This document shows positions 1-10,399 of a stretch of 64,000 nt of DNA, piece by piece. Both the position numbers and the translations under genes were made by a program. Source of the stretch: Nothophaeocryptopus gaeumannii (Eukaryota > Ascomycota > Dothideomycetes > Mycosphaerellales > Mycosphaerellaceae); assembly GCA_031771865.1 (NCBI GenBank), contig JASISA010000027.1, positions 2,046,001 through 2,110,000 of the forward strand, in the 5' to 3' direction. Position 1 is the stretch's first letter. Each line of letters begins with the position of its first letter. The notes beneath the pieces are model-generated. The model had not been told where the DNA came from and made no database searches. It saw only the letters and a program-made list of their open reading frames with translations.

Positions 1-1487
1 TCTATCAAATCTCGGTGCTTACTGGTCCAACGGTGACAGCCTTCATCAAGACCACGATTCAGCTACCGGGAAGCACTGAACTAGATGTCTATCTCTCTAC
101 ACTACCAGGCACAACAATCTCGCTCCCAGGAACCACGAAAATTCGAGTGTCGTCAGTAACTTTTCCGCCTGCTCTTGTTACAATCACCGCTCCGCCGCCA
201 GCGCCGGTCACGGTGACGGTGGCGCCACCGGCTTCGGCCTGCCCTTTGACTGGGGGTGTCCCAACCGCCAATCCATTTGGTTGCTACGGCCTCAATTGCT
301 CGCTGGAGTTTCAAGAGAATGCTGCCGTTCATTGGGACTTATACCCAGACTCGCCCGCACTGATTACGGCGGTGACTTTTATCGACGATGCTGCAATGGC
401 GACTTGCATCACGACCAAATGCAATACGGCTGTATTCAATCAGTATTATCGACAGACTCTCAGCAATTGCGCCAATCCTCCTTGCCCTTCCAACACGATC
501 GATTGCCACTGTAGCATCGTTGTCGGTCCAATCGCTCTTCCAGGCGGGTCGACGACATCTGTGACTCAAGTTGGCACGTCTGGTTGGAATCTGAATCTCG
601 GAGCTACCCCAACCGGACGCAACATCGGTTTCTGCGCATCAGACGGCGGCTCATGCGTTACATCCACTAGCGCAACTCTGCACACCAATGTTGTCTACAC
701 AGGGGATGTCCTTCCAATTAATGGCACTGCCACCGCCGCCGCACCATCGGAGTTTCTGCTGCCCGGCATTGCGAACTATTTTCCACCGGACTCTCCTTTC
801 GCAGCTTGCACTACTGTCGACCTTCGCTCAGTCTCACTTGCACAACAGTTGCTCAGACGCGCATCACACGGCGGTCCAGATTCGAAACTGATGATATGGA
901 GTGCAGTGCCGCAATTGACCGTCAACACAGTGATCCGTCCGACAGTACAGGCAGCCAATTTGCCAAACACTCCGTCTCCGACCACGGCACAGACTACCCC
1001 AACTGCAAGAGAGTCTACCTCGCCGCAAGTGCAATCATCGGCTCCTGGGCAGTCAAGGCCTGCAGCACCCGCAAGTCAGCAAACATCAACCAGTCCGCAA
1101 ACTGCAAATTCCTCACCATTGAGTCCGGCAGCCAGCCCTTCAGGAGGACAGAGTCCATCGGGCACCGCCCCTGTCGCCTCTCAGAGCCCAGGTTCAGGCG
1201 GATCAAGCAGTGGGAGCGCCGAAACTCCTTACACCACCGTTCTCGGAACTCCTGGTGGTATCATGGGCGGGACCGTCACCGTCACCGAAACAGTCTACTA
1301 CAGCATGATCCCACGTCCAGGATCCGGACAGCAACCAATCGAAGGCTCTTCCTCGCTGTCCGCGGCATCTGGCACGAGCTCAGCTAGCCCATCTGTACAG
1401 ACGCAGTCAGCCAATGCGGCCAGAGGCCAAAACGAGGGCTTTGGTTACTTTATCGCGGCTTTGTTGATGATGCTGGGAATGTTGTAA
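1..1487 (+). CDS. Ser/Thr-rich GPI-type cell-surface protein (5' partial)
   Basis: The frame is open from the left edge to a TAA at 1485-1487, so the N-terminus lies outside the window; the first in-frame candidate is only a GTG at 15. About 490 residues are visible. The first 75 are Thr/Val/Pro-rich with beta-like TVTV stretches. A Cys-containing middle follows (roughly residues 75-215, about a dozen cysteines, including CYGLNCS and DCHCS), then a long Ser/Thr/Pro/Gln-rich stalk (about 310-470). The last residues are a hydrophobic tail, GYFIAALLMMLGML, after small residues, as expected for a GPI-attachment signal. This architecture fits a secreted, O-glycosylated wall or plasma-membrane protein. 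I do not recognise the Cys region as a named domain, so the function is unknown. A second TVTVT-rich GPI-type protein lies at the other end of the window. Confidence 0.75.
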   Translation, partial: YQISVLTGPTVTAFIKTTIQLPGSTELDVYLSTLPGTTISLPGTTKIRVSSVTFPPALVTITAPPPAPVTVTVAPPASACPLTGGVPTANPFGCYGLNCSLEFQENAAVHWDLYPDSPALITAVTFIDDAAMATCITTKCNTAVFNQYYRQTLSNCANPPCPSNTIDCHCSIVVGPIALPGGSTTSVTQVGTSGWNLNLGATPTGRNIGFCASDGGSCVTSTSATLHTNVVYTGDVLPINGTATAAAPSEFLLPGIANYFPPDSPFAACTTVDLRSVSLAQQLLRRASHGGPDSKLMIWSAVPQLTVNTVIRPTVQAANLPNTPSPTTAQTTPTARESTSPQVQSSAPGQSRPAAPASQQTSTSPQTANSSPLSPAASPSGGQSPSGTAPVASQSPGSGGSSSGSAETPYTTVLGTPGGIMGGTVTVTETVYYSMIPRPGSGQQPIEGSSSLSAASGTSSASPSVQTQSANAARGQNEGFGYFIAALLMMLGML

Positions 1488-1740
1488 TGTGAATGAGCTA
1501 CGTGAGATATTAGATGAGTGATGTGTGCATGTGCATGGGAACGAGACTGGACACAAGGCCTAGGGCGACGAAAAGTGAAAGGAGAAAATTGTAATGCAAG
1601 GCGAAGAACTTACATTCGATGGTACAAACAATTAATTGTATTCCGTAACTGCAGCATGATGAGGCTTTCTAACCCACAATCTGATGCTTTTCTGTTTGAC
1701 TTACTCTACGATCTCATCGTAACACGTTACGAATGTCTTT

Positions 1741-2922
1741 CTACGCCAAATAAGCCTTCAAAGTATCATACCCATACTTCAACTCTCCATGCCAATAATT
1801 CGCCGCCGTCGGCTTCGTCACCAGCCAAGCCTCATCCAACGCCTTCACCACCTCCTCCGGCAACGGCCCCTTTTCAATATCATCCAGATTACTCTTCAGC
1901 TGCTTCTCACTGCTAACGCCGATGATGATTCCGTCAGGTCCACCATTCTTCACATCGATCTTCGAATGATGCACGATCCAGCGGAAAGCTGTTTCGAGGA
2001 GAGTCAAGTTGTGTTTTTGCACGACGGGTTCGATGAGACGAAGAGCTTCGAAAGTGGCGTCTTGGAAGTAGCGTTCGCGGTAGCGGGTTCCCATGGCGGA
2101 TGCCTTGTCACTGAAACGGCCTTCGGTGGGGACGTCTGTTGACTTGAGCTTGCCGGAGAAGAGACCTCCTGCGATCGGGTTGTAGACTACGATATCCAGA
2201 CCGAAGCGTTTGCAGGTTGAGATGAGTTCGGGCTCGATGGTGCGTTGAATGGCGTTGTACATTCCCTGGTAGATTGTCGGTCGCACCCAGTTGTTGTATT
2301 TGCAGTGCATCATGATCTCTGCGACTTCGGCGGCTGTGTAGTTTGATAGGCCTAGACGAACGAATTTGCCTTGTCTGTGGAGCTCGTTGCATTTCTTCAG
2401 AGGTTCTGTGAAGGGGATACTCCGATCTGGTGCATGCAAATAGAAGATGTCAACTGTGTCGGCTCCTAGTTCTGAGAGTGACTTGTTGAGCATCTCTTCG
2501 ATCTTCTCGCCTGCGTGAGCCTTGGCCTCATGGGGATACCACTTCGTAGCCACAGTCAAGCCTCGATCTTTCCAGCCTGCATCGCGGGTCCAGGCTTCTT
2601 GCTTGCCGCCGACATAGACACGGGCTGTGTCGATTTCGTTGTAGCCGCGGGACTGGAAGTCATTGAGGACTTTCTTGTAGTCGTCCAAGGAAGTCACTCG
2701 GGCTCCGGTATTTTCATCTGGACTTCAACTGGTGAGAAAGCGACAAGAAATGTGATGAGGAGATGGCAATGACGCTTACCCGAATGTCATTGTGCCAAGA
2801 ATCACTCTGGGCTTGCCCGTCCCTGCGTTGATGAGAGGCATCTTGGTTGAGCTAGTAGTGGAGAAGTTTCGGGTGTTGTATGTGGGGATTCGGGGGATCT
2901 TTTTGAACCTGAGAAAGGACAT
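1741..2922 (-). CDS. aldo/keto reductase (AKR7-like), two exons
   Basis: Exons are 2922-2780 and 2722-1741, with a 57-nt intron (donor GTAAGC, acceptor AAG). Joining them restores the family stretch TMTFGPDENTGARVTS. The product is about 374 residues, an NAD(P)H-dependent aldo/keto reductase barrel. The AKR catalytic tetrad is visible as D and Y in YNEIDTARVY, K in ATKWYP and H in IFYLHAPD. The strand order LGLSNYTAAEV, VVYNPIAGGLFSGK is typical of the aflatoxin-aldehyde reductase/AKR7 group, which reduces dialdehydes and other reactive carbonyls; the true substrate cannot be told from sequence. The first 27 residues are basic, Ser/Thr-rich and free of acids, like a mitochondrial presequence; an internal Met at residue 28 (2841) could give a cytosolic form. 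The gene is divergent from the transporter at 3469. Confidence 0.9.
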
Positions 2923-3468
2923 GCGATTGCTCTCTATATGAACAAGTGAAGTTGAGGCGGAAAAGTGTGGAGCTAGGATGGAGATAAACCTACGGTCCGG
3001 CGATGATGCAATTACATTCGAGGCCAGTCTCATGGGCAAGGCAGAGTGGCTTTACTGCAAGAAGCATGAGCTCTTCGTGACATGGACGATAGGGCAAGCC
3101 GGCGACATATTCATACCACCACAACGGCTCGTATCCGACGCGGCCGCGAAGAAGTTTAGTGGTGGAGGTGTGTATGGTAGGAGAAATAGAGTTTGGAGGT
3201 GGAGGAAGGACACGTGGGAGCAATCTATTCCCGTAGGAGCGACCCTGAATAATGCATGTGCTAGACGGCATGTGAATGTCCTTAATCTGGAGACGAGAAG
3301 TACATGTGTTGAGTCCGGCACACCGACGCAGCTGCGTATGCAGTACCCGCAGTCTTGACTTGAAGAGCAAGGATCACACCGACACTCCGCATTCCGCCAT
3401 CCGCATTCCCGCCGCCCTGGCTTCGGCTTCGTAGAACTATATGCTGCTGTACTTCTGGAACCGCATGA
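2923..3468. promoter_or_regulatory. shared divergent intergenic region
   Basis: These 546 nt lie between the starts of the aldo/keto reductase (left, minus) and the transporter (right, plus). They should hold both promoters and 5' leaders. Open frames here overlap each other on both strands and show no family resemblance. No TATA box stands out. Confidence 0.5.
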
Positions 3469-5106
3469 ATGCCTAGTAACTCCAACCACCACACAGAGCC
3501 CGGGGCAGCATCCAAGCTACAGTCCACCAAGGGCCTGCTTCCTCCTGACCATTTCCACGAAGCCGACTCCTCCACCAACGGCTCCGACACTGTGCATTTG
3601 AGCAAGCAGACCTCGCGTCAGAGCTCTCCTTTCGTCGAACTTCCGCATCCCGATCAGTATAACTCCCGCAACGACGGCTATTCGCACGAGGACGACGACA
3701 GCGATTTCAGTTGGGAGGAAGGCGAGGGTTCGTCGATAGCAGACGAACCCAACATGCCATCCGACTTACGACCCGAGCATGAGCGACACAGATCGCATAG
3801 CCACCAACATCAGCCTTTACTCTCAGGAGCGGACAAGAGAACAAGCTATGAAGATCCGCGTCGACCCTCTCTAGGGCAACGACGATCTACACATTTGCGA
3901 GAAAGAGATCCGCCATTAGTGGAGTCCAAGAATGATGCGCGGACGAGATACACATATGCTGCTGCCTTCCTTCTCATCAGCTTAGTGAGCTTCGCTGTGC
4001 AGACGGAAACGGCAGTATACATTCAGCATGACTTGCATTGGAACAAGGCGTATTGCATGTTGTACTTCACACATGGATCGTGGTCTCTATTATGGTTCGT
4101 ACAGCTCGGCATATTGCGGTTATCAAAATGGAACCAGCCATGGGATGCTTTCTGGAGGAGACACATTTCGATTATGCGCTCAACTGCGCAAATGATTGAG
4201 CACAGGACTTTGCATGTTCCTGCGCATTTGCAAAAGAAGTCACCTTGGCCGTACTTCATCTGGACGACAGCCTATGTGACTTGTGCTTTGACTGTTGCGG
4301 GCGGGAGCTGGTATGTTGCGGTGGACTTGACAACAGCCTCGGATTTGACGGCTATCTACAACTGCTCAGCATTCTTTGCGTATGCATTTGCAGTTCCCCT
4401 CCTGGGCGAGAAGTTACGATTTAGCAAAGTCCTGGCAGTGGGCATTGCGATCGTGGGAGTGCTGGTTGTGGCGTACGGAGATGCAGGTCATCCAAAGCAC
4501 GGAAACAAATCAGGAGGCGGTGCTGGTGGTCCCTCTGCACCAGACAGCTCAGAGGCCTCAAACCGCGCCATCGGGAATCTGGTCATTGGTGTCGGGAGTG
4601 TGCTCTACGGATTCTACGAAGTCCTCTACAAGCGCGTGGCTTGCCCTCCCGAGGGCTGCGCGCCGAATCGCGGCATGCTCTTCGCGAACGGCTTTGGCAG
4701 CATGATTGGACTGTTCACACTGACTGTGCTCTGGATTCCGATCCCAATATTGCACATCACTGGAGTCGAGTCCTTCGAGCTTCCCAGAGGAGAGGCCGCA
4801 TGGATGCTAGCGATCTCGGTTCTGTCCAATGCTACTTTCTCTGGCTCATTCCTGGTGTTGATCTCGCTCACCTCTCCGGTCCTGAGCTCCGTGGCGGCGC
4901 TCCTTACCATCTTCTTGGTGGCGCTCTGCGATCAGATGCTTCCGCCTCCACTACATAGCCCACTTACAGCAGCTGCAATTGCGGGAGGTCTGCTTATCAT
5001 ATTCGCCTTCTTGATGCTGAGCTGGGCGACATACAAGGAAATGGACGAGGAGAGACGTAAGAAGCCTGAAGAGACAGTCGAAGAATCTGACGCGGAAGAT
5101 CTTTAG
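3469..5106 (+). CDS. EamA/SLC35F-type multi-pass membrane transporter
   Basis: A single exon of 545 residues starting with ATG at 3469. Residues 1-155 are hydrophilic, Ser/Asp/Glu/His-rich and probably a cytosolic tail. From about 160 there are some ten hydrophobic segments in the drug/metabolite transporter pattern, including AAAFLLISLVSFAV, VLAVGIAIVGVLVVAYG and AAAIAGGLLIIFAFLMLSW. The conserved helix-loop TTASDLTAIYNCSAFFAYAF and the GEKL that follows it are typical of the SLC35F/YML018C-THI74 group of EamA transporters of vacuolar or mitochondrial membranes. A Gly/Ser linker (about 345-360) separates the two five-helix halves, and the C-terminus is acidic. The substrate is not known for most of this group and cannot be predicted here. 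Confidence 0.88.
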   Translation: MPSNSNHHTEPGAASKLQSTKGLLPPDHFHEADSSTNGSDTVHLSKQTSRQSSPFVELPHPDQYNSRNDGYSHEDDDSDFSWEEGEGSSIADEPNMPSDLRPEHERHRSHSHQHQPLLSGADKRTSYEDPRRPSLGQRRSTHLRERDPPLVESKNDARTRYTYAAAFLLISLVSFAVQTETAVYIQHDLHWNKAYCMLYFTHGSWSLLWFVQLGILRLSKWNQPWDAFWRRHISIMRSTAQMIEHRTLHVPAHLQKKSPWPYFIWTTAYVTCALTVAGGSWYVAVDLTTASDLTAIYNCSAFFAYAFAVPLLGEKLRFSKVLAVGIAIVGVLVVAYGDAGHPKHGNKSGGGAGGPSAPDSSEASNRAIGNLVIGVGSVLYGFYEVLYKRVACPPEGCAPNRGMLFANGFGSMIGLFTLTVLWIPIPILHITGVESFELPRGEAAWMLAISVLSNATFSGSFLVLISLTSPVLSSVAALLTIFLVALCDQMLPPPLHSPLTAAAIAGGLLIIFAFLMLSWATYKEMDEERRKKPEETVEESDAEDL

Positions 5107-5713
5107 GGAAGATTTGTGTCGATGGTTTATCTTGATCCGGCATGACTGCTGGGTGGCGTATTGGGTCTAGACATTTGCACTTGGATGCGACCTCTTGGAA
5201 TACGGAGTAGGCGGAGGCGATCGTCTTGCATCGTACGGCGCTGGTGGAAATTGCGCCTACGGAAGCGCGCTCTTGTATAAACTTTTCGATGTAAAACCTT
5301 GAAATAGAGGCTTCAGACCGCGAACTGGTCTACTCAATCTCAGTACTGATGCCTCAGGCACCATTTACTGCGCACGGACATCTCTCACGTGCATCTGAAT
5401 CCAACCCTCACGCACCCACCTCCGCCTCCATACGCGAGGCAACAAATCTCACCTTCTGAAACAGGTCATTCTTCACACGCGCACGCTCACACATTCTAGC
5501 AGCCGCAGCCATCACTTCCAACACAGTCCTCACATCGGACTCGAGTCGCATGCTCTCTGCCAGGCTTCCGCTGCCCAACCCTCAAGTAGCATACACTCCC
5601 TAGTCCATAGACTTCTGTCAAATGCATCTGTATCCCTTAGTTCCGACGTATCGTGCAGTGGCGTTTCCCCAAACTCTGCACGTTCCACTCTCTATTCTCT
5701 CCTCTGTTGAACG
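5107..5713. other. intergenic, no gene seen
   Basis: This holds the 3' flank of the transporter and the leader of the doubtful small ORF at 5714. The second half is C/T-rich, as in fungal promoters. I see no RNA gene or repeat. Confidence 0.5.
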
Positions 5714-5950
5714 ATGGCAAATTCCCAGCCTCACGGCTCCGAATGGGCTCGCCGACACGTCCGCTTCCAAGAAGACACAACACCTTCCGAGCTCACATTG
5801 AAACTCAAGCTAGGACCTCGCGAACGACCGACGGTTATCATGAAGATCACCATCCTGTTCGAGCAAGGTCATCTTCCGAGGATCAAGGTCAATACGAAGA
5901 GACCGTCGACGGGGTACAGACATCGAGAGCATCATCACCATCAGTGGTGA
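5714..5950 (+). CDS. small hypothetical ORF, 78 residues (doubtful)
   Basis: An ATG-started ORF encoding a hydrophilic, basic 78-residue product ending in a His-rich tail (HREHHHHQW). The first 60 codons read like coding sequence (ELTLKLKLGPRERPTVIMK), and a C/T-rich leader precedes it. There is no recognisable domain, signal peptide or membrane segment. The frame could continue through an intron after LPRIK (a GTCAAT donor is present), but I found no convincing next exon. It lies tail-to-tail with gamma-tubulin. It may equally be part of an untranslated leader or chance. Confidence 0.25.
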   Translation: MANSQPHGSEWARRHVRFQEDTTPSELTLKLKLGPRERPTVIMKITILFEQGHLPRIKVNTKRPSTGYRHREHHHHQW

Positions 5951-6082
5951 GGCGGGGAATAAGATGTATCTTTCATGGCCTTCATATGGGTATCAGCATA
6001 TCAACCAGCGCCTCGTCTCGTCAAATACAAAGTGCCAACCAGCTCCCGCAAACGCCAGACACCCCAGATGTCATCCAGTTCA

Positions 6083-7719
6083 TCATCTTCCGGTTACACC
6101 ATCCGTCCTGGCATCTGTCGAAGCAGCGCCGCCATTCGCTTCCTCATCCTGAGTCCCGCCGGATAAGTAATCAGCACGCTCAGCTTCCTCATACTCGTTA
6201 ATCAAATCCATGACAATTTCTCGAGAAGTATCGAACTCGCCAAGGCCGTCTCGGAAAGGATCGTGTCGCTTGTACTGTTCCAGGAAGGCGTTTCGTTTTC
6301 GGAGGCGGTCGTATTGGAAGACTATGCGCTTGAAGAGAGAGGCAATACCGGTGTGATTGGCAAGCATCAGACCAGAAACTCTTGGAGGGGTGCGGGTGGT
6401 GTATGGAGGTTGTGTGTAGGGCGAGGTGCGAGTCAGGGCGACTTGGATGCTGGCTGGACCCCAGGGAATGAAGGACGCAAGGTTTCTTTCTCGGATACGG
6501 AGTAGTGACTTATGGACCTGCACAATGTCAGCGATAGACTTGAATCAACAGTGAAGTTGGTCATACATCTGTCGGGTCTGCTTCACCCATGATAATGTTC
6601 AAAATCGAGATGTAGCAACTGTTCTTGCTTGGCTTTGCAGAAACCATCTGGTTCTTGGGTTGCAACAGACGACGCATCACATCCAGAACAGTGGTCTTCC
6701 GGACTGTTCTCGCAGCATCTATGTTGTCACCCGTGAAAGGCGTGTAGCTCGTCTGCAAGAAGTGACACCTTGGTGTGGGTATTAAACTGGCCATGATGCC
6801 GACCAGGTCATTGTGCATGTAGCCGGGGTATCGAAGAGTCGTCGTCGAAGCAGACATGACGGTGCTAACGAGCTGATTTGTCTGTTCAAAAGACGGCTCC
6901 TGTACGTGGAGAGTATCGGCGGCGATTCTGGAAAGGGCGCCGTTGTCAAGCACCACCACCGCGTCGGCATTCTCTGTCAGCCTTCGCAGGGCCAGAAGTG
7001 AGTTGTATGGCTGAACGACGACATCGCCTGTACTGATGGTGTCCGGAAAGACTGAGTATGTCTGTATGAGCTTCTTGGGGAATCTGTCGTTGAGGCGCTC
7101 CAGGAGGAAGGAGCCAAGTCCAGATCCAGTCCCTCCTGCGATTGAGTGTAGCAGCATGAAACCCTGCGCAAATCAGTATATTTCCATTGCGCGCTCCGAC
7201 TACGCCGTACCTCAAGACTGTCACTGCCATCGGCTTCGCGATCAATCATATCCAAAACCTCATCTTGCACTTGGTTTCCCATTTCATATCCAGCTGCCCA
7301 ATTATTTCCCGCACCTGTACCCTCTTTATGCACATAAAAGTTTTCTGGGTTGTAGATGTTCTTGTAAGGACCAGTCTGAATTCCATTGATCACTCGCGGT
7401 TCGAGATCGAGGAGGACGGCTCGAGGGATGTAGCGCGTGTCGTCGGATTGGTAAAAGAAGACGTCTTTGCGGTCACCGCCTTCCGTCGCAAAGTCTTCGA
7501 GATTCCCATCTTGATTGATGCCGTGCTCCAGGCAGAGTTGGCGCCAGAATTGAGAGCCGACTGAAATTGCCGTTAGTTGTCGCTGGTCGTCCCCGAGGCG
7601 CTACTGGACTCACCGCTGTTGCCGCATTGGCCAGCCTGGAGCGTGATGATTTCACTGCGAACTTGTCAGAAATGACTGTGCGCAGTCTTGCGGTCTGTGG
7701 CACATACGTACCGCGGCAT
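6083..7719 (-). CDS. gamma-tubulin, five exons
   Basis: Exons 7719-7712, 7654-7614, 7560-7211, 7163-6567 and 6517-6083 join in phase to 476 residues. The first exon encodes only MPR plus two thirds of a codon's frame, and splicing gives MPREIITLQAGQCGNSVGSQ, the gamma-tubulin N-terminus. The tubulin GTP signature GGTGSGLGSF is encoded at the start of exon 4, and the gamma-specific segments VINGIQTGPYKNIYNPENF and KSLLRIRERNLASFIPWGP are present. The length fits fungal gamma-tubulins. The protein nucleates microtubules as part of the gamma-tubulin complex at spindle pole bodies. Intron donors and acceptors are all canonical, and exons 1 and 2 are very short, as is usual for tubulin genes in ascomycetes. 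Confidence 0.96.
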
Positions 7720-8055
7720 TCTGGCGTGTGAACATGTGTTGAGGTGTTTGTGGGAGTTGAAGATGCGGAGGACGCGTAGAAACGCGATGCGGGGCAGGGA
7801 TCAAGACGGGGAATAAGTCCGGAATGAGTGCGTGTTCGCAATCACCATGAATAAGATGCATGGCGACAGCTAAGCCATTGCACATCATCAGCATCAGCAA
7901 CAAGTACATCGACAAATGTTGCGAGAGTTCGCATTATGAACATGGTACACTCATGAATTCCATTGCCGCGCTATGCTGCTCAAGCGCTCACTTTTGTCCT
8001 TCGATCCTTGCGCCAGCGCTCACTCTCATGAATACACCTCACTCATTTCTATCTT
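7720..8055. other. intergenic, gamma-tubulin promoter side
   Basis: These 336 nt separate the 3' end of the phosphodiesterase gene and the start of gamma-tubulin, both on the minus strand. They should contain the tubulin promoter. No further gene is seen. Confidence 0.5.
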
Positions 8056-9147
8056 CTAAGCCCTCTTGGATATCTTCTGTATCAGCGCTGGCCTGCCTGG
8101 GTTATTGAGCCTTCGCCTAAAGATCCAGAACAATGTGTTGACCATGAACCAAATCCTCAAGATTTTCACCATCGACCAGAAGCCGACAGGCATCGGCGGC
8201 TCTTTGCTGTACTCGTCATGCTTTTCTCGGACGTCGATAAACATAGCAGGGTCATCCGTTATAATGCCATCCAGCTTCCGTCTTATGCACCATTCCATCT
8301 TATCTCGGTCATTCACAGTCCAAGCTAGCACCCGTCGATGCTGATCCTCGCGGCACTCTCGTGCGAATTTCCTTCCTCCCGGGGCCATCAACATCGACAA
8401 AAACACATTGTATCCAACATTTGGCGCGCTAAAGAACTCTCGCGCATATGAAAACTTGTATCCAATATGCAGAATTGGAAAGCCAAGAAGGTACTTCTCC
8501 GCCGGAGCCAGGTATTTCGCCGCCCAAACGCCAAGCACTACTCTCTCGTTCCAGGTCTTGCCTTGCAAAGGTGCCACATCTACGATGGTCGTGCCAATCA
8601 GTCGCATGATGTCCTCAACATTGTTATCAAGCTTGATGTCAAGGAGCACCCAAACGTCTTCCAAGCCAGGTTGCTTAAGGTATTCCAAGAGGTCTTTCAG
8701 TCTCGGCATCGGCACATGGGGTTCGGCCATCGTTCGCAAGTCTTTGATCTCGTCCCAAGTATGATCGAGAATCTTGTCCTTCTTGCCGAAGCAACGGTTG
8801 AGCGTGTGATCATGGCTGAGTACCACCACCTTGTCCTTGGTAATGTGGAGATCGGTCTCCAATGCCACAGCACCTGCTTCAAGTGCCTTTTCGAAAGCCA
8901 GTAATGTGTTTTCCGGATATCGAGCTTTGTACCCTCGATGCGCAATACATTGTGGCATCTTTCGCTTTCGTTGGTCCATCTTCGCTGCTACGCACGAGGG
9001 GACTGGAAAGACCGTGTCGTCGGAGATAGTCACTGGTGAGTCCAATTTCTCAACTCCAGGCTGAACGACCATAGGCGGGATGATTCCTGGTCGCGGGGTT
9101 GGCGAAGGCGCAGCCTTTTTGGATGTCTTGCTCACTGGCCCTCCCAT
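8056..9147 (-). CDS. glycerophosphodiester phosphodiesterase family, Pgc1-like
   Basis: The frame is open up to 9252, but upstream of 9147 it has only a TTG, so I start at the ATG at 9147, giving 363 residues. The GDPD catalytic residues are visible: H70-R71 in IAHRGYKARYPENT, E97 and D99 in ALETDLHITKD, and H112 in VLSHDH; WVLLDIK and GIITDDPAMF also fit. A hydrophobic segment near 325-350 is followed by a basic tail. This plan resembles yeast Pgc1, a phosphatidylglycerol-specific phospholipase C held to membranes or lipid droplets by its C-terminus. The chosen N-terminus MGGPVSK fits the N-myristoylation consensus (Gly2, Ser6, Lys7), suggesting a second membrane anchor; this is inference and depends on the start. 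Confidence 0.9.
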   Translation of the reverse strand: MGGPVSKTSKKAAPSPTPRPGIIPPMVVQPGVEKLDSPVTISDDTVFPVPSCVAAKMDQRKRKMPQCIAHRGYKARYPENTLLAFEKALEAGAVALETDLHITKDKVVVLSHDHTLNRCFGKKDKILDHTWDEIKDLRTMAEPHVPMPRLKDLLEYLKQPGLEDVWVLLDIKLDNNVEDIMRLIGTTIVDVAPLQGKTWNERVVLGVWAAKYLAPAEKYLLGFPILHIGYKFSYAREFFSAPNVGYNVFLSMLMAPGGRKFARECREDQHRRVLAWTVNDRDKMEWCIRRKLDGIITDDPAMFIDVREKHDEYSKEPPMPVGFWSMVKILRIWFMVNTLFWIFRRRLNNPGRPALIQKISKRA

Positions 9148-10399
9148 CGTGAACAACAATGGGGGCCGGAGCAAGGCCGTAGTGATACGAATTCCGGGCA
9201 ATTTGTTAGTAGTGCGAGCGGCGTCGGCGGCAACCCTAGTCCAGATATCCAACCACCGCTATCGAAGGGATGGTGTTGTCGAAAAGCGCCACGACTGAAG
9301 TGAAGTGAAAAAGGAGCAATGGCAGAAGGCAATTGACGCATCATGAAGAAGCACGAGGCCCCATCCACACCCAGACCATGTCCGAGGCAAGCGAAGCGGC
9401 CGGTCTTCACACGCTCCTGTGTTGCGTGTGCGTGAACAGGTTGTCAGGCGGATGCAAGCCACCGTCCCGTTACCCGATCGTCAATCACAAGCTCGCGCCC
9501 TCGCACTGGCCCAGGAAAAAGCGCGACACGACTTCGGAAATTCGTTCGTCACGCGATACCGGGCCATGTACACACAGCAGCTCGGCTGAACAGGACGAAC
9601 TCAGTTCCAAAGGGGAGCTCGCCTGCCCGACCTGGCACTAACATGTCGATGTCGGAGGTGAAGAGCCAGAGCAAGCATCGGGCCAGAGCAGTGGGGTGGT
9701 CCGACCAGGATTCAAAAATAGGGGGCACTTTGATTTGATGTGCATCCGCGCTATGCTGGTTTAAGTTTATGCTTAGGCTTGAAGCGTACTTTAGCGCGGA
9801 TCAGAATCCATCTGATTGATTGGACCTTGCCGTCCGTCTTCTGCCGTGGCGTCCACGAGATGACAAGCTTTTCCTGCCACGCATGCTGAACGCATGCACG
9901 ACTCGCCCAGAACCATGCCCTGCGACTTCACCTCCTCTTGCTGAACCTGCATCTTCCACCTCTGGCATGATATAGACAGGCCCGTGTATCGGGCTTGCTC
10001 TCTTGAAGTTCAAGATGACTTCTTATCTGCAAGCCGGAAGGAGGTCATGCGCAATCGAGCTGCACTGCAGCTTCCCAGCTTGGCTCTCAGCCACGCCAGC
10101 AGAGCTTCCTCGAGATTTTCGGCCTTCGTCATCCCGCGTCTGACAGCGCGACGTCAACACCGGAGCAGGGTCATCTACGCCGCAACAGGAAATAGCGACT
10201 GCGAACCAGGTTTCCCAAATAGCCTCGAAGCTTGTTTCAAGAACATGTCGAGCGGGTTTCAATAGTGGTGCTGCCTATATTCTTACTGCAACTCTTTTCC
10301 ACGCCAATACCATAATCAACTGCAAGACCTAGCAAAGTAGCGACTTCAGATATTGATCAGACGAACCAATACACAACATCGTGTTTTGAAACCGAAAAA
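9148..10399. other. divergent intergenic region, 1.25 kb
   Basis: It lies between the phosphodiesterase (minus) and the LURP-one-like gene (plus) and should contain both promoters. Open frames at 9333-9641 and 9984-10265 have no family resemblance, have similar antisense shadows and lack convincing starts. No repeat or RNA gene is seen. Confidence 0.5.
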
